34,347 bases of DNA, from the NCBI GenBank assembly GCA_964631375.1, contig CAZVYQ010000032.1:1-34347 (forward strand). Reading direction: 5' to 3'. Below the pieces are notes generated by a model, which ran no database searches, was not told the origin of the DNA, and saw only the letters and a program-made list of their open reading frames with translations. Positions 8,514 to 17,187 of the stretch are shown piece by piece; the stretch's first letter is position 1, and every line of letters begins with the position of its first letter. The translations under genes and the position numbers were made by a program. This DNA comes from JAAYYM01 sp964631375 (lineage in GTDB: Bacteria; Bacillota; Clostridia; Lachnospirales; Lachnospiraceae).

Positions 8514-8941
8514 TATAATTTACCTAAAATCATAAAGGATATGATCAATCCATAAAGGGCAATACCCTCTGCCAGTCCTACAAAGATCAGAGATTTTCCA
8601 AGGATACTCTGATCCTCACTGATTGCTCCCAATGCTGCACTTGCTGCACTTGCTACTGCTATACCACCACCTAGGCAGGATAGTCCTGTAGCAACTGCTG
8701 CACCGATATATCCAAGTCCGGTTGCAAGCCCCGAAGCCGCCTCTGTTGCCTCTGCCGCATATGCCGTATCAAACATCAATACATTGGCAATGATCAATGT
8801 GGAAAAGAAGAAAAATGTATTAATCCCAATTGTGGTTTTATACCTTCCCTTGCTCTGTTCTCCCAGGAGAAATGCTCCAAATGGTACTACGATACTCAGT
8901 ATCAGCGCTGCTGCTAGTGTAATCTTTACTATCATTGTCAT
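8513..8941 (-). CDS. atpK: V-type ATP synthase subunit K (proteolipid ring)
   Basis: A 142-aa membrane protein with four predicted segments (about 5-27, 37-57, 73-107, 115-140). The third and fourth form a c-type hairpin with the ion-binding glutamate Glu125 in LAEGIALYGL. The first hairpin has no carboxylate and diverges from the second, as in duplicated V-type proteolipids. By eye, the positions that coordinate sodium in E. hirae NtpK (the Gln in the third segment, the residue after the Glu) are not conserved: here there is small Ala/Gly. This leans towards proton use, but weakly. AGGAGG precedes the ATG by 8 nt. Confidence 0.92.
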   Translation of the reverse strand: MTMIVKITLAAALILSIVVPFGAFLLGEQSKGRYKTTIGINTFFFFSTLIIANVLMFDTAYAAEATEAASGLATGLGYIGAAVATGLSCLGGGIAVASAASAALGAISEDQSILGKSLIFVGLAEGIALYGLIISFMILGKL

Positions 8942-8978
8942 TATTATGACCTCCTTCAGTGAATGTATTGCTCTTTAT

Positions 8979-10913
8979 TTATGATTCTCTGCCTGCTGCC
9001 CGAAATGGTCTAAATGCGTGTCCTGTACCTCTGTAAAAACGACTGAACATTTCATAAAATTCTAATCGTAATACCTGTATACCTACAATTAAACCTTCCA
9101 TTCCACATACAAAAATATTACCTATGATCAAAACCACTATATTCGCATTGCCTTGATCGGCACCTGCAAGCATCAGAACAACCTGCATCATTGCTGCATG
9201 ACTGACCGCAAAGGCTCCGATACGCACAAATGAAAGTGTGTTGGAAAAATAACTGAGTAACAATTCAAATAACTCAAAGAATGTCTGTGTAATGTACATC
9301 CCTACGCCATCCGGCAGGATTTCTGCTCTTTTACGAAGTTTATTAATGATTGGCTCCTTCAATGCTATGGCAAGCAACGGAAGACCAAACATCACAATCA
9401 GCACAATTCCACCCGGTAATGCATGTCCTGTCATGAACAACACGATTGCAGACACTGCAGAACCAAAAAACACCAGTCCCGCTATTCCATTTGCATCAAA
9501 AAGTCCCTTTTCCATATCCTTCGCTTTCACGGAATTAATGATGTTCATAATCATTGAAATAATTATAATCAGCATTCCAAACGCGATTGCAACTATAAAA
9601 ATGTAATTCAGCTTACCTACAAACGGTACTTCTGCCATCTTTTCCAATGGCCTGATCCAGACAGGTTTTATGATATCTTCAAACCCAAAGACGCTGCCAA
9701 ACAGAAATCCAAAAATGGTAGAAAAGATTCCACAGGTACCAATGATTGCTGCAAGATCCAATTTCTTAAACCGATAGAGCAGTATCCCTCCAATGACCAG
9801 ACAGATTCCCTGTCCCACATCACCAAACATAACTCCGAAAATAAAAGCATAGGTTAATGCCACAAATATCGTCGGATCGATTTCATCGTAAGCTGGTAAA
9901 CCATACATCCTGATATACATTTCAAACGGCTTAAATATCTTTGGATTTTTCAACTCAGTCGGAGGCGTCGAAAAAATATTGGTATGTTCATCCTCAGCCA
10001 CACATGTAATCTGCCTGTCATTCTGCAGATCCTTTCCCAGCTTCACTTCATCCTCCTCAGAGATCCAGCCACATAGGATAAAATAAAGCTTCTCTCCACG
10101 ATTAGTACAAGCCGCAAGCTTTCTGACATCAAAGTTATTGGTGTAGATTGTCAGTCGTTCTTTTGCCAGGAATAGTCGTGGTGCAAGTTCATCTAAAAGC
10201 TGCCTCTTTTTCTGAGTCAATCTATTGATGTCCTCGTCCAATTCCTTAATCTTTGCTTGCAGAGTCGTACAGACTTCCTCTGTCGTTCCCTCATACTCAT
10301 CCGGGATGTAAATCCTGTCAAAATGCATGGAAGTAAATACAACATCTACCTTATCTGCATCAGATTTTGTAGCGAAATACACACCCCAAACATATTCCAT
10401 ATCATCATAGCAGTCCAAAAAAATCGCCTTGGTATTGTCATAAACCGTTTTTTTGAATTTTGTATAGTATTCCTTTGGAAATTTTCCAAAACGATACTTC
10501 ATATACTTAAAATCCAGTATCTTGGAGATATTGAACTGTAATGCACGAAATGGTTCTATCTTATTCAGAGATTCCTTGGCAGCCGCTTTCTCTGTCTCAA
10601 GTGCTTTCAACTGATCCTGAATCTGCCCGACAGCCGTCTCTGCCTTATCCACGATCTTAATAGCGTCTCTGACCTTGATATCCTCTTGAAGTTTTTGTTT
10701 TGGTTCTGTGATCTGCTGCGTGATTTCCTCACACTTATGAAGTCTGGCTTCATAAGGATTGATATCCGCAAACGGTTTGATATCATGTACTGTTTTGAGT
10801 TCAGACATAGCATTTTCTATCTGGATGTCGTACTTTTGAAAATAGTTCTGGACAACTCGGTCAAACTCTGTCACCGGACCCATGATATTAATGAATTTCA
10901 TTTTTTTAATCAT
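8979..10913 (-). CDS. atpI: V-type ATP synthase subunit I (membrane stator)
   Basis: A 644-aa protein, normal for the a/I family. The N-terminal half (about 1-330) is soluble with coiled-coil arms. The C-terminal half holds about seven membrane segments from YAFIFGVMFGDVGQG onward. The essential arginine that faces the ring is in LSFVRIGAFAVSHA. It forms the ion half-channels with the K ring. AAGGA lies about 10 nt upstream of the ATG at 10913. Confidence 0.95.
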   Translation of the reverse strand: MIKKMKFINIMGPVTEFDRVVQNYFQKYDIQIENAMSELKTVHDIKPFADINPYEARLHKCEEITQQITEPKQKLQEDIKVRDAIKIVDKAETAVGQIQDQLKALETEKAAAKESLNKIEPFRALQFNISKILDFKYMKYRFGKFPKEYYTKFKKTVYDNTKAIFLDCYDDMEYVWGVYFATKSDADKVDVVFTSMHFDRIYIPDEYEGTTEEVCTTLQAKIKELDEDINRLTQKKRQLLDELAPRLFLAKERLTIYTNNFDVRKLAACTNRGEKLYFILCGWISEEDEVKLGKDLQNDRQITCVAEDEHTNIFSTPPTELKNPKIFKPFEMYIRMYGLPAYDEIDPTIFVALTYAFIFGVMFGDVGQGICLVIGGILLYRFKKLDLAAIIGTCGIFSTIFGFLFGSVFGFEDIIKPVWIRPLEKMAEVPFVGKLNYIFIVAIAFGMLIIIISMIMNIINSVKAKDMEKGLFDANGIAGLVFFGSAVSAIVLFMTGHALPGGIVLIVMFGLPLLAIALKEPIINKLRKRAEILPDGVGMYITQTFFELFELLLSYFSNTLSFVRIGAFAVSHAAMMQVVLMLAGADQGNANIVVLIIGNIFVCGMEGLIVGIQVLRLEFYEMFSRFYRGTGHAFRPFRAAGRES

Positions 10914-10950
10914 CTATCTACATCCTTCTTTCGATCACTCATGTACAACT

Positions 10951-11997
10951 CTATCCTTCACTCAACCTTGCATAATGAATGGTATCACTGAGATCGACCT
11001 GATACCGTATACATTCCATAATGGTCGTTATTTTGTTGATTTCGTATTCCTTCCTATATAAATAGGAATTCAGTATCGCCACAGAATAAGGATACTTTTG
11101 CCCATCACTGTCATGTATGCCATCCAGCAGATAGATATACATATCTTCCAGATTCTCTCCTGAAATATCCGGATATACCCTTTGGTAGGATGTTCTGGAT
11201 ATGGCAGATTGAAATGCCTTTGCATCAACAGCTTCGACCATCCTCTCTATATCCTTCTTTGTCAATCTGTATCGGATCGGTAACAGTAAAGCGTAAATGT
11301 CTGCATCTGATAACTTATAGAACTTTTTAGAACGATAGATCCATTGCATATTTAGTATATCAATTTTATACCCAAAGGCTCTGTCAAGCACCTTTGCATC
11401 AACACCATGAAAGGATTTTTGTTTTACCTTCCAGAACTTCGTAAAATAATACATATCCAAAGCTGCTTCATAGTCAAATAGTGTTCTTCGATCTCCCTCT
11501 ACGACCTTTTTCAGAGGAAGATAATACTCTGTATCACGAAGCTTTTCAATAAAGCCCTCTATCGTTGTCTCCGTCTGTAGTGCTGCCGCATCTAACTTGG
11601 AGTACCTACGAAACAGACTCGTAATCTCACGATCACTGCGATCCTCACTATTTGTTCTGCAAATATTACGCAGACAGGATTTTAAAAAGGAGAGTTCAAA
11701 TTTCTTAAAATACAATTCTAAATATTTTCTTTGCTCCATATCTGCAAAACGGTACAACTTCTCAAATTCAGAGTAATAGCATCTTTTCAGCAGTTTTTCG
11801 ATCGTGCCCCTATGGATTGTGGCAGTCTCAATGGATGCAAATAAATCTCTATATGCATCAGTATTTTTCAGATAATCTGCTACCTCTGAAACATTTTTAC
11901 ATTCAGCAAGCTCCAAAAACTGCTTCTGTTTCAGCATCTTACCCCGGATCGCACGTACCTTTGTCGTTAGTCCGCTATAAGATATCAATCCACTCAT
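10951..11997 (-). CDS. atpC: V-type ATP synthase subunit C
   Basis: A 348-aa protein matching the V/A-type C (d/AC39) subunit, which sits on the ring and connects it to the central stalk. Segments such as YSGLTTKVRAIRGKML and ALDMYYFTKFWK fit this family. I take the ATG at 11997, 9 nt after AGGTG. An in-frame GTG at 12009 is possible and would overlap the preceding gene by 8 nt. C lies upstream of I here, whereas it follows E in the E. hirae ntp operon. Confidence 0.92.
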   Translation of the reverse strand: MSGLISYSGLTTKVRAIRGKMLKQKQFLELAECKNVSEVADYLKNTDAYRDLFASIETATIHRGTIEKLLKRCYYSEFEKLYRFADMEQRKYLELYFKKFELSFLKSCLRNICRTNSEDRSDREITSLFRRYSKLDAAALQTETTIEGFIEKLRDTEYYLPLKKVVEGDRRTLFDYEAALDMYYFTKFWKVKQKSFHGVDAKVLDRAFGYKIDILNMQWIYRSKKFYKLSDADIYALLLPIRYRLTKKDIERMVEAVDAKAFQSAISRTSYQRVYPDISGENLEDMYIYLLDGIHDSDGQKYPYSVAILNSYLYRKEYEINKITTIMECIRYQVDLSDTIHYARLSEG

Positions 11998-12001
11998 ATA
12001 C

Positions 12002-12313
12002 TCATGCACCTACAATCCTGTTTACAATTTCCTGTGCTAATATCGTATGCTGTTCTTCATATATTTTCTGAATGTCCTCTATGGATTTCTGTGTACTGGT
12101 TTTGAGATTCTTCATGTCCTGATCCTTTTTTAGATAAAGACTCTCTCTCAGATAGTGAATTCGTTCCTCTACATCCTGTTTCAATTCTTCATCAAATGCT
12201 TTCTTTTTATCCTCAGCTTCCTTAAATATCTGATCCTTTTTTTCTGAAGCAGCTGTTACAATTGTCTCTGCCGTCCTCTCGATTTCTGACATCTGACTGA
12301 TGAGATCTGTCAT
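12002..12313 (-). CDS. V-type ATP synthase subunit G/H (peripheral stalk helix)
   Basis: A 103-aa protein, almost wholly charged helix: Glu/Lys-rich heptads, IERTAETIVTAASEKKDQIF at the front and YEEQHTILAQEIVNRIVGA at the end. This is what the G/H stalk partner of subunit E looks like. It is the first gene of the operon. The start is taken as the ATG at 12313, about 10 nt after AAGGGA; a GTG at 12322 is in frame but too close to that site. The assignment rests on composition and position more than on sequence motifs. Confidence 0.82.
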   Translation of the reverse strand: MTDLISQMSEIERTAETIVTAASEKKDQIFKEAEDKKKAFDEELKQDVEERIHYLRESLYLKKDQDMKNLKTSTQKSIEDIQKIYEEQHTILAQEIVNRIVGA

Positions 12314-12377
12314 GACATTCACTTCCCTTCAACAATACAATTCATTCTTTCTATAGTGTTTTTCTGTACTTTTGCTC

Positions 12378-12383
12378 ATTATA
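12378..12383 (-). promoter_or_regulatory. Probable -10 box of the V-ATPase operon
   Basis: A perfect TATAAT on the minus strand, about 65 bp upstream of the first gene. The hexamer 17 bp further upstream is TTTCAT, a poor -35 box. Confidence 0.45.
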
Positions 12384-12422
12384 TCCTTTTTTATCAGAAA
12401 ATGAAATAGTAAATAAGATGAA

Positions 12423-12462
12423 AAGACTCTTGACTCCAATCAAATTTGTTGTCAAAAGTCTT
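12423..12462 (-). terminator. Likely terminator of the surface-fibre operon
   Basis: Arms 12423-12434 and 12451-12462 form a 12-bp stem with one G-U pair and a 16-nt loop. It lies 12 nt after the stop of the signal peptidase-sortase gene and is followed by an interrupted T-rich tract. It separates that operon from the V-ATPase promoter. Confidence 0.55.
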
Positions 12463-12474
12463 AATCTCTAACCT

Positions 12475-13758
12475 TTACTCCGGCAGATCAAATTGATAAA
12501 CTGCCACCAATTTACCATGTACCACAAACCTCCTATCATCAGAAGCAGTACAGGTTGAAAGTGTTACTATCTTATCCTGTGATGATACCTCTACATGGGT
12601 GTCATACCAGGAGTTGTTTTTCATTCGATTGACAAATTCTCCATATTCATCCGAACGCTCTCCCGGTCGAAACCAGATCGTATAGATCTCATCTGTCTCT
12701 GCAATTGTATGTACCGAAAAGATCTCATATCGATACGCCTGCTGCCCTATGTAAATCGTAAAGCATTCATTTCCATGATAGAACTCCTCATCATAATACT
12801 TTTTTAAACGGCCAAACATAGATCCATTTTTCATATTATGTCCATAGATAATACTATGATAGTCTGTAAAGTCCGATGTATCTCCTGCATCCAGAAATAC
12901 TGAACCGGATTTATTCTCTGTTTTGGAAAAGGTATGTGTCAGATAGTAGTAATTATCAGTAGATTGCATGATCGGATAACTGAGTTTCAGATCGTCAAAT
13001 GCAATCCAACCTATAGCATCCTCATTTTTCTCCTTTAATTCCGATAACCTCTCTGCGATCTGTATATCAGGAACAAATACTTTTTCTTCACTGACATCCG
13101 TATCTGTCCGTTCAATATCTGAAACTTTTATATCTCCTGTTGTAACAAACTCCTGTAATGCTTCATACTCTCGATCTGCCTGTCTATAATCGATAATGAT
13201 CAGAATCAAGCCTGCCAGTCCAAATATTACCATACCAACGGCCATCCATCGAAGTACTGTGCGTGATTGAAACTCTGCAAACAGCCACATAAACAGTGCT
13301 GCCAGGAAAATACAAATACAGACAGCTTTTCCGGTCATTGTATGAAAATACTCTGATAGATAACCCAGATAAGGAATACAAAAACAGGGTTTTCCGATCA
13401 GTCTGCTGCCATAGACGATATCAGGATCCTCTGCTTCATTGGCATCTCCCTTTGTAACAAACGCCTCTGGATCTTTTAGGATCTGTGTTACTCTATGAGT
13501 CATCACATATTCGGCATCTGTTCCCATTGTATATGTGATGGCATCACCAACTCGGACATCCTCTGTTGTCGCCGTCTTTACGTAAACAACACTTCCAACC
13601 GGATAAGTAGGCTCCATACTGCCGGACAATACCTCAAATAATTGTATTCCAAACCATTTTGGTACATTAAGAGGAATGGTTACGGCAATCACCGCAACCA
13701 TTAAAAATATACCTATGAAATTCAGTAATCGTGCCGTCATACCCGGATGCTTTTTCAT
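12475..13758 (-). CDS. SipW-like signal peptidase fused to class-B-like sortase
   Basis: A 427-aa protein with two enzymes in one chain. Residues 1-140 are an S26B/SipW-type signal peptidase: membrane segment about 10-31, VLSGSMEPTYPVGS with catalytic Ser47, THRV with His88 (His in place of the Lys of classical SPase I), and KGDANEAED with Asp105/Asp111. Two more membrane segments follow at about 147-163 and 170-190. Residues 235-425 are a sortase with the class B look: YGHNM (His307), TLSTC (Cys403) and RRFVVHG (Arg410), so the full His-Cys-Arg triad is present. Both active sites would face outwards. AGTGAGGAAA precedes the ATG, which overlaps the upstream gene's stop (ATGA). It is last in the fibre operon. 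It probably cuts signal peptides and attaches or links surface proteins of this locus; the substrates are inferred. Confidence 0.9.
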   Translation of the reverse strand: MKKHPGMTARLLNFIGIFLMVAVIAVTIPLNVPKWFGIQLFEVLSGSMEPTYPVGSVVYVKTATTEDVRVGDAITYTMGTDAEYVMTHRVTQILKDPEAFVTKGDANEAEDPDIVYGSRLIGKPCFCIPYLGYLSEYFHTMTGKAVCICIFLAALFMWLFAEFQSRTVLRWMAVGMVIFGLAGLILIIIDYRQADREYEALQEFVTTGDIKVSDIERTDTDVSEEKVFVPDIQIAERLSELKEKNEDAIGWIAFDDLKLSYPIMQSTDNYYYLTHTFSKTENKSGSVFLDAGDTSDFTDYHSIIYGHNMKNGSMFGRLKKYYDEEFYHGNECFTIYIGQQAYRYEIFSVHTIAETDEIYTIWFRPGERSDEYGEFVNRMKNNSWYDTHVEVSSQDKIVTLSTCTASDDRRFVVHGKLVAVYQFDLPE

Positions 13759-13940
13759 ACAGCTGTTTCCTCACTGCATACAGAATTCATCAGCTTGATC
13801 AATTCCAGAGCACTTCTGAAGTTTTCCTTTTTTTTACCCTCAACCCACATGATCGTACCTTGCCATGTATGATTTTCCTTGCCTTTTATTTCAATTACAA
13901 AACTTTGATTTTCAAATTGTTCATCCTTTTTTTTATCCAT
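13755..13940 (-). CDS. 61-aa protein with a HTWQG / FRSALELI motif
   Basis: A 61-aa soluble protein with no signal peptide. AGGAAA lies 6 nt upstream of the ATG, and the stop overlaps the next gene's start (ATGA), so translation is coupled to the signal peptidase-sortase fusion. It contains ENHTWQGTIMWVEG followed by NFRSALELIKLM. The same pattern, NTSWQGMV...FHGELELLDKI, ends the 140-aa protein at 23487-23909, so both belong to one family with members in two units of this locus. I recall similar short proteins in Lachnospiraceae but know of no function. A structural or regulatory accessory role is conceivable. Confidence 0.75.
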   Translation of the reverse strand: MDKKKDEQFENQSFVIEIKGKENHTWQGTIMWVEGKKKENFRSALELIKLMNSVCSEETAV

Positions 13941-13985
13941 TGTTTTTCCTGTGTTCTTTCTTTGGCTGATCTTGCATGTTTCGGG

Positions 13986-14663
13986 TTATGGTATATAGGA
14001 TTCGGGAGTTACTTCTATTGATTTTCCATCACTCTGTGTGATTAACCACTCAATTATATCATCTGTTCTGGTTGGTTTGAAGTTTGCTGCCTGAATCGCC
14101 TCTGCAGATATGGTGATCTTAAATTCCTGTTCTGCAATCTCCTCATCCCAATCTCTTGGAATGGTAAACTGAGAAAATACCGGAATCACATCCCTCGGAT
14201 GACAAATACCATCTTCATTACCGCCCACATAGTAGTAATAGTCTCCTGATTTGATCCATCCATAATCCTTCATTGAAACATAGTCTTCATTCTGCTTTAC
14301 TTTGAAGGTAGTCTCAAGCTCCTCACAGTACTCTTGCTTTGTTTTCTTGCTGTCCTGCGGAAGTTGATCAAAGCCATTGACCAGTATCTTCACTCTGATG
14401 TAACAATCCTCTGAATCCTCTTTTATCGTAACTGTGGGATCCTTCACAATGATCTGTGTTGGCATTACATCGTCCTGATGATACGTGTTTTTGGTAATCT
14501 TCTCAAATTCCGGTTCATCCAGCGATATCTGTACATGTCCCATTGTTACGATGTTTTTAGATTCATCGGAATCGGTGAAATAAGCCCATGATCCGCCGAT
14601 CAAAACAACTGTGAGCATCGCTATCGATAATATTAGAATGACATACTTTTTTGTTCGATTCAT
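13986..14663 (-). CDS. TasA/camelysin-like secreted protein (SipW-type signal), 225 aa
   Basis: It has a SipW-dependent-type N-terminus: basic MNRTKKY, a hydrophobic segment, then IGGSWAYFTDSDESKN around the expected cleavage site. The mature part follows the family plan: MPTQIIVKDPTV, then SEDCYIRVKILVNGF, an aromatic-rich stretch GDYYYYVGG, and close to the end the shared strand ISAEAIQAANF. The C-terminus has no sorting signal or membrane segment. It should be cleaved by SipW or the fusion enzyme and exported. It may polymerise like TasA or decorate the fibre. It is the shortest of the group of five in this operon. Confidence 0.85.
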   Translation of the reverse strand: MNRTKKYVILILSIAMLTVVLIGGSWAYFTDSDESKNIVTMGHVQISLDEPEFEKITKNTYHQDDVMPTQIIVKDPTVTIKEDSEDCYIRVKILVNGFDQLPQDSKKTKQEYCEELETTFKVKQNEDYVSMKDYGWIKSGDYYYYVGGNEDGICHPRDVIPVFSQFTIPRDWDEEIAEQEFKITISAEAIQAANFKPTRTDDIIEWLITQSDGKSIEVTPESYIP

Positions 14664-14702
14664 AAAGAACTCCTTGCAGCCAGCTTATTCCTATTCAGCA
14701 GC

Positions 14703-15446
14703 TCAGTCTCCGGTACTCGTCTGATGTTTTTCAATGATTTTATCCAGTTCTGTTTTTGCAGCTTCTAATGTATCAACTCCCTGAGCCTGTACCAAATATC
14801 CCTGAAGATCGATCTCAAATTTGCTGATTCCAAGCATCTTGTTCAGATCAACTGTATCGGAAACATCAGCTAATTTATCTATGGTTACTTTATTAAAGAC
14901 TGTATTTGTCTTCTTTTTTGGTTCAACCTTAGTTTTATAATAAGCTACCGTATAATCACTGTTGAACTCCCAATCTGTATTATTAAAATCTATTTCTGCA
15001 AACTTGGTTGGCGTATTATGGAACATTATCATGCCGGTTACATTTGGATTTTTTGTTGTCGCGTATGTTACAACTTCATTTCCCTGACCATCTGTTGATG
15101 CTATTCTGTCAAAGTAAGAATAATCAATGGTAACTGCGATCCAAGTATCAACCGCTGATCGGTTTGCCACAGCCGGATCCTTTAACATTTCGCTACCCGG
15201 ATAGTAATTTTCAGCTTTCTTTTTTCCTAATTGATCATCTGTTACTACCGTTACCTGATTATCTGCATCGGTAAAATTATCACCATCCCAGTTAGGCTCT
15301 TTTAATTCCCCTTTGATTCCCTGTCCAACGGTAAATACATTTTCCTTCTCATCGGTCTTTGCAGACATGAGAGCAAGTGTTGTTCCAACTGCTGCCACCA
15401 ATAGTACTGCCACCAAAGATATAATCATTAATCTTTTCTTATTCAT
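14703..15446 (-). CDS. TasA/camelysin-like secreted protein (SipW-type signal), 247 aa
   Basis: The N-terminus MNKKRLMIISLVAVLLV is followed by GTTLALMSAKTDEKENVFTV, the usual SipW-type region. Mature-part signatures are YYPGSEMLKDPAVANRS (the PG...K.P...N element of the family), VDTWIAVTIDYSYF, and the terminal shared motif LQGYLVQAQGVDT. It is Asp/Asn-rich and acidic, and ends with a helical tail. GGAG precedes the ATG at 15446. The gap from the previous gene is 40 nt. It is most like the neighbour at 15487-16323 in its GY[LM]VQA ending, which suggests local duplication. Confidence 0.85.
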   Translation of the reverse strand: MNKKRLMIISLVAVLLVAAVGTTLALMSAKTDEKENVFTVGQGIKGELKEPNWDGDNFTDADNQVTVVTDDQLGKKKAENYYPGSEMLKDPAVANRSAVDTWIAVTIDYSYFDRIASTDGQGNEVVTYATTKNPNVTGMIMFHNTPTKFAEIDFNNTDWEFNSDYTVAYYKTKVEPKKKTNTVFNKVTIDKLADVSDTVDLNKMLGISKFEIDLQGYLVQAQGVDTLEAAKTELDKIIEKHQTSTGD

Positions 15447-15486
15447 TTTCTGTCTCCAATCTATTTATCATTCATCTATTTATGTA

Positions 15487-16323
15487 TTAATCAGTTGTAC
15501 CTGTTGCAGAGGTTTTCTTACCTGCCAGTTTCTTTAATTCTGTAATGGCTTCTACTTCTTCAATGTTTTCGGCCTGAACCATATATCCCTGTACATCGAT
15601 TGAGAAACTTGGAAGTACGGCAGCATCAACCAATTCTTTTTTTCCATTTGCATCTTCAAAATATCTGTTTGCAGAAGACCATGTATGAGAAGTTTTATCT
15701 ACCTCTCTCCAAGCCAGATCTCCATCATTATTATAGTATTGTTCATAGATAGTTTTTGTACTGTAATTAGTGTTAAGAATCTCTTGAATTTGTGCAAGAA
15801 CAACAACCTCGTCAAACATTGGTGTCGTTGTTTGATTTGTTGTTATCTTTGTCAAAGCTCCATCTGAATCACAATACTTATATAAATTATCTGTTCCTTC
15901 GATTAATTGCCATACAGGATTGATTCCTTCCTTAACAGTTCCGCTTATCTTAAAAGGACTGGTATCCACCTGTATTGTGCCGTCTACATTGTAATATATC
16001 TTCCCATATTTTGCTTCAAAATCAGATAAGGGTATTTCCACTCCATTACTGTTTTTACAAGTAATTGTTGCTGCTACATATGCGGAATCACCCTTTTCCA
16101 ACAGAAAATACGGGCTTTTTACGATTGCTTCTCCCGGAATATATTTTTTTGCTGTTTCTTCATCAAACGTTTCTTCAATCTTACCTTTTAACCCTTGATC
16201 AGATGTAAATACGTTTTTCTTTGTTTCTGTAATCGACGTCATGTAGGCAAGTGTTCCTCCAATTGCCAATGCAGCCGTCAATACCATTGCTGCTCCTGTG
16301 ATTAATACCTGTTTCTTTTTCAT
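15487..16323 (-). CDS. TasA/camelysin-like secreted protein (SipW-type signal), 278 aa
   Basis: The N-terminus MKKKQVLITGAAMVL leads into AIGGTLAYMTSITETKKNVF, a textbook SipW-type signal. The mature part has YIPGEAIVKSPYFLLEKG, then SAYVAATITCKNSNG, and the shared end IDVQGYMVQAENIEEV. A central insert rich in Tyr, Asn and Asp (about 115-230) is longer than in the neighbours. It has no anchor. GGAGG lies 7 nt upstream of the ATG, and the intergenic gap is 15 nt. It is likely one of several structural or minor fibre components. Confidence 0.86.
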   Translation of the reverse strand: MKKKQVLITGAAMVLTAALAIGGTLAYMTSITETKKNVFTSDQGLKGKIEETFDEETAKKYIPGEAIVKSPYFLLEKGDSAYVAATITCKNSNGVEIPLSDFEAKYGKIYYNVDGTIQVDTSPFKISGTVKEGINPVWQLIEGTDNLYKYCDSDGALTKITTNQTTTPMFDEVVVLAQIQEILNTNYSTKTIYEQYYNNDGDLAWREVDKTSHTWSSANRYFEDANGKKELVDAAVLPSFSIDVQGYMVQAENIEEVEAITELKKLAGKKTSATGTTD

Positions 16324-16338
16324 TTTGATTCCTCCACT

Positions 16339-17142
16339 TTAATTAGTTATTCCATTTACTTTTTCTACAAAATCAATTAATTTCTCTTCCTGTTTTTCAT
16401 TGATGTTTCTTGCCTGAATCGCATATGCATTGATCTGGATCTTAAACTCAGGCAATGTTGTTGCTTCGACTCCACTTTCATCTTCTCCAATAGTCTCATT
16501 TAATACGACTTCGTTAAATACGGGAACTCCTGTAATCTCTCCTACGTTCAAAGAATATAAAGCATTTCCATTCACGTATACAAATACTCGTTTATTACCT
16601 ATGGTTTCTACTTCCTTCCAATTACTATCATTAGGGCTAAACACTCCAAAATCCTTGCAAAATGTCTCGTCTGTGCTCTCATTGCCATACGGTATGCTGA
16701 CTGCGTTATCATCTTTCCCCCTAAAACACTCTACCGTTACAGCTACATAAACAGGTTCATCTATACTTGTATTTTTGACAATTGGGTTTTTGGGAATCGT
16801 TTCTCCCGGTAAGTATTGTGATGCAATATTGATACCATAAAACTTGCCATCTGTATGATTCTTGTCCTTAGCTCCGCTTGTTCGTTTAGAATAGTTTACA
16901 TCATCGATCTTTGTTACGCCTCCTGCTGGCTGTTCAGCACTTACGATGGTTGTGGTATCCTCATCAAATCCATATCCATCCCATTTTGGCTCTCTTAATG
17001 AGATCTTGATTTCTTTTTCAGATGTAAAAGTGTTTACAACTGTATCGGTTTTTGCCTTTAATAGAGCCATTGTTGTGCCAATTGCCAATACTGCAATTAA
17101 TGTAACAGACAAAACTGCGATTAATACTTTTCTCTTTTTCAT
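16339..17142 (-). CDS. TasA/camelysin-like secreted protein (SipW-type signal), 267 aa
   Basis: The start is the ATG at 17142 (MKKRKVLIAVLSV), with GAGGAG just upstream; the frame is open to 17187 but that would skip this site. The signal region reads AIGTTMALLKAKTDTVVNTF. Mature-part landmarks are QYLPGETIPKNPIVKNTS, PVYVAVTVECF, and the conserved end IQINAYAIQARNINE. As in the 247-aa paralogue, a REPKWDG-like element follows the signal (LREPKWDGYGF here, LKEPNWDGDNF there), so these two share an extended N-terminal module. No C-terminal anchor is present. Confidence 0.86.
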   Translation of the reverse strand: MKKRKVLIAVLSVTLIAVLAIGTTMALLKAKTDTVVNTFTSEKEIKISLREPKWDGYGFDEDTTTIVSAEQPAGGVTKIDDVNYSKRTSGAKDKNHTDGKFYGINIASQYLPGETIPKNPIVKNTSIDEPVYVAVTVECFRGKDDNAVSIPYGNESTDETFCKDFGVFSPNDSNWKEVETIGNKRVFVYVNGNALYSLNVGEITGVPVFNEVVLNETIGEDESGVEATTLPEFKIQINAYAIQARNINEKQEEKLIDFVEKVNGITN

Positions 17143-17187
17143 GTTTCTCCTCTTTTCTCCACAACCTTGTGATTGGTTTCTAATCAT

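Noticed and set aside
10951..12009. GTG start at 12009 for V-ATPase subunit C
   Set aside because: The ATG at 11997 has a better-spaced AGGTG; the GTG would sit on that site, though it cannot be fully excluded.
12475..13758. Fusion caused by a frameshift joining two genes
   Set aside because: The frame is continuous, with two in-frame membrane segments and a linker between domains, and no internal ribosome site or start was seen at the sortase boundary.
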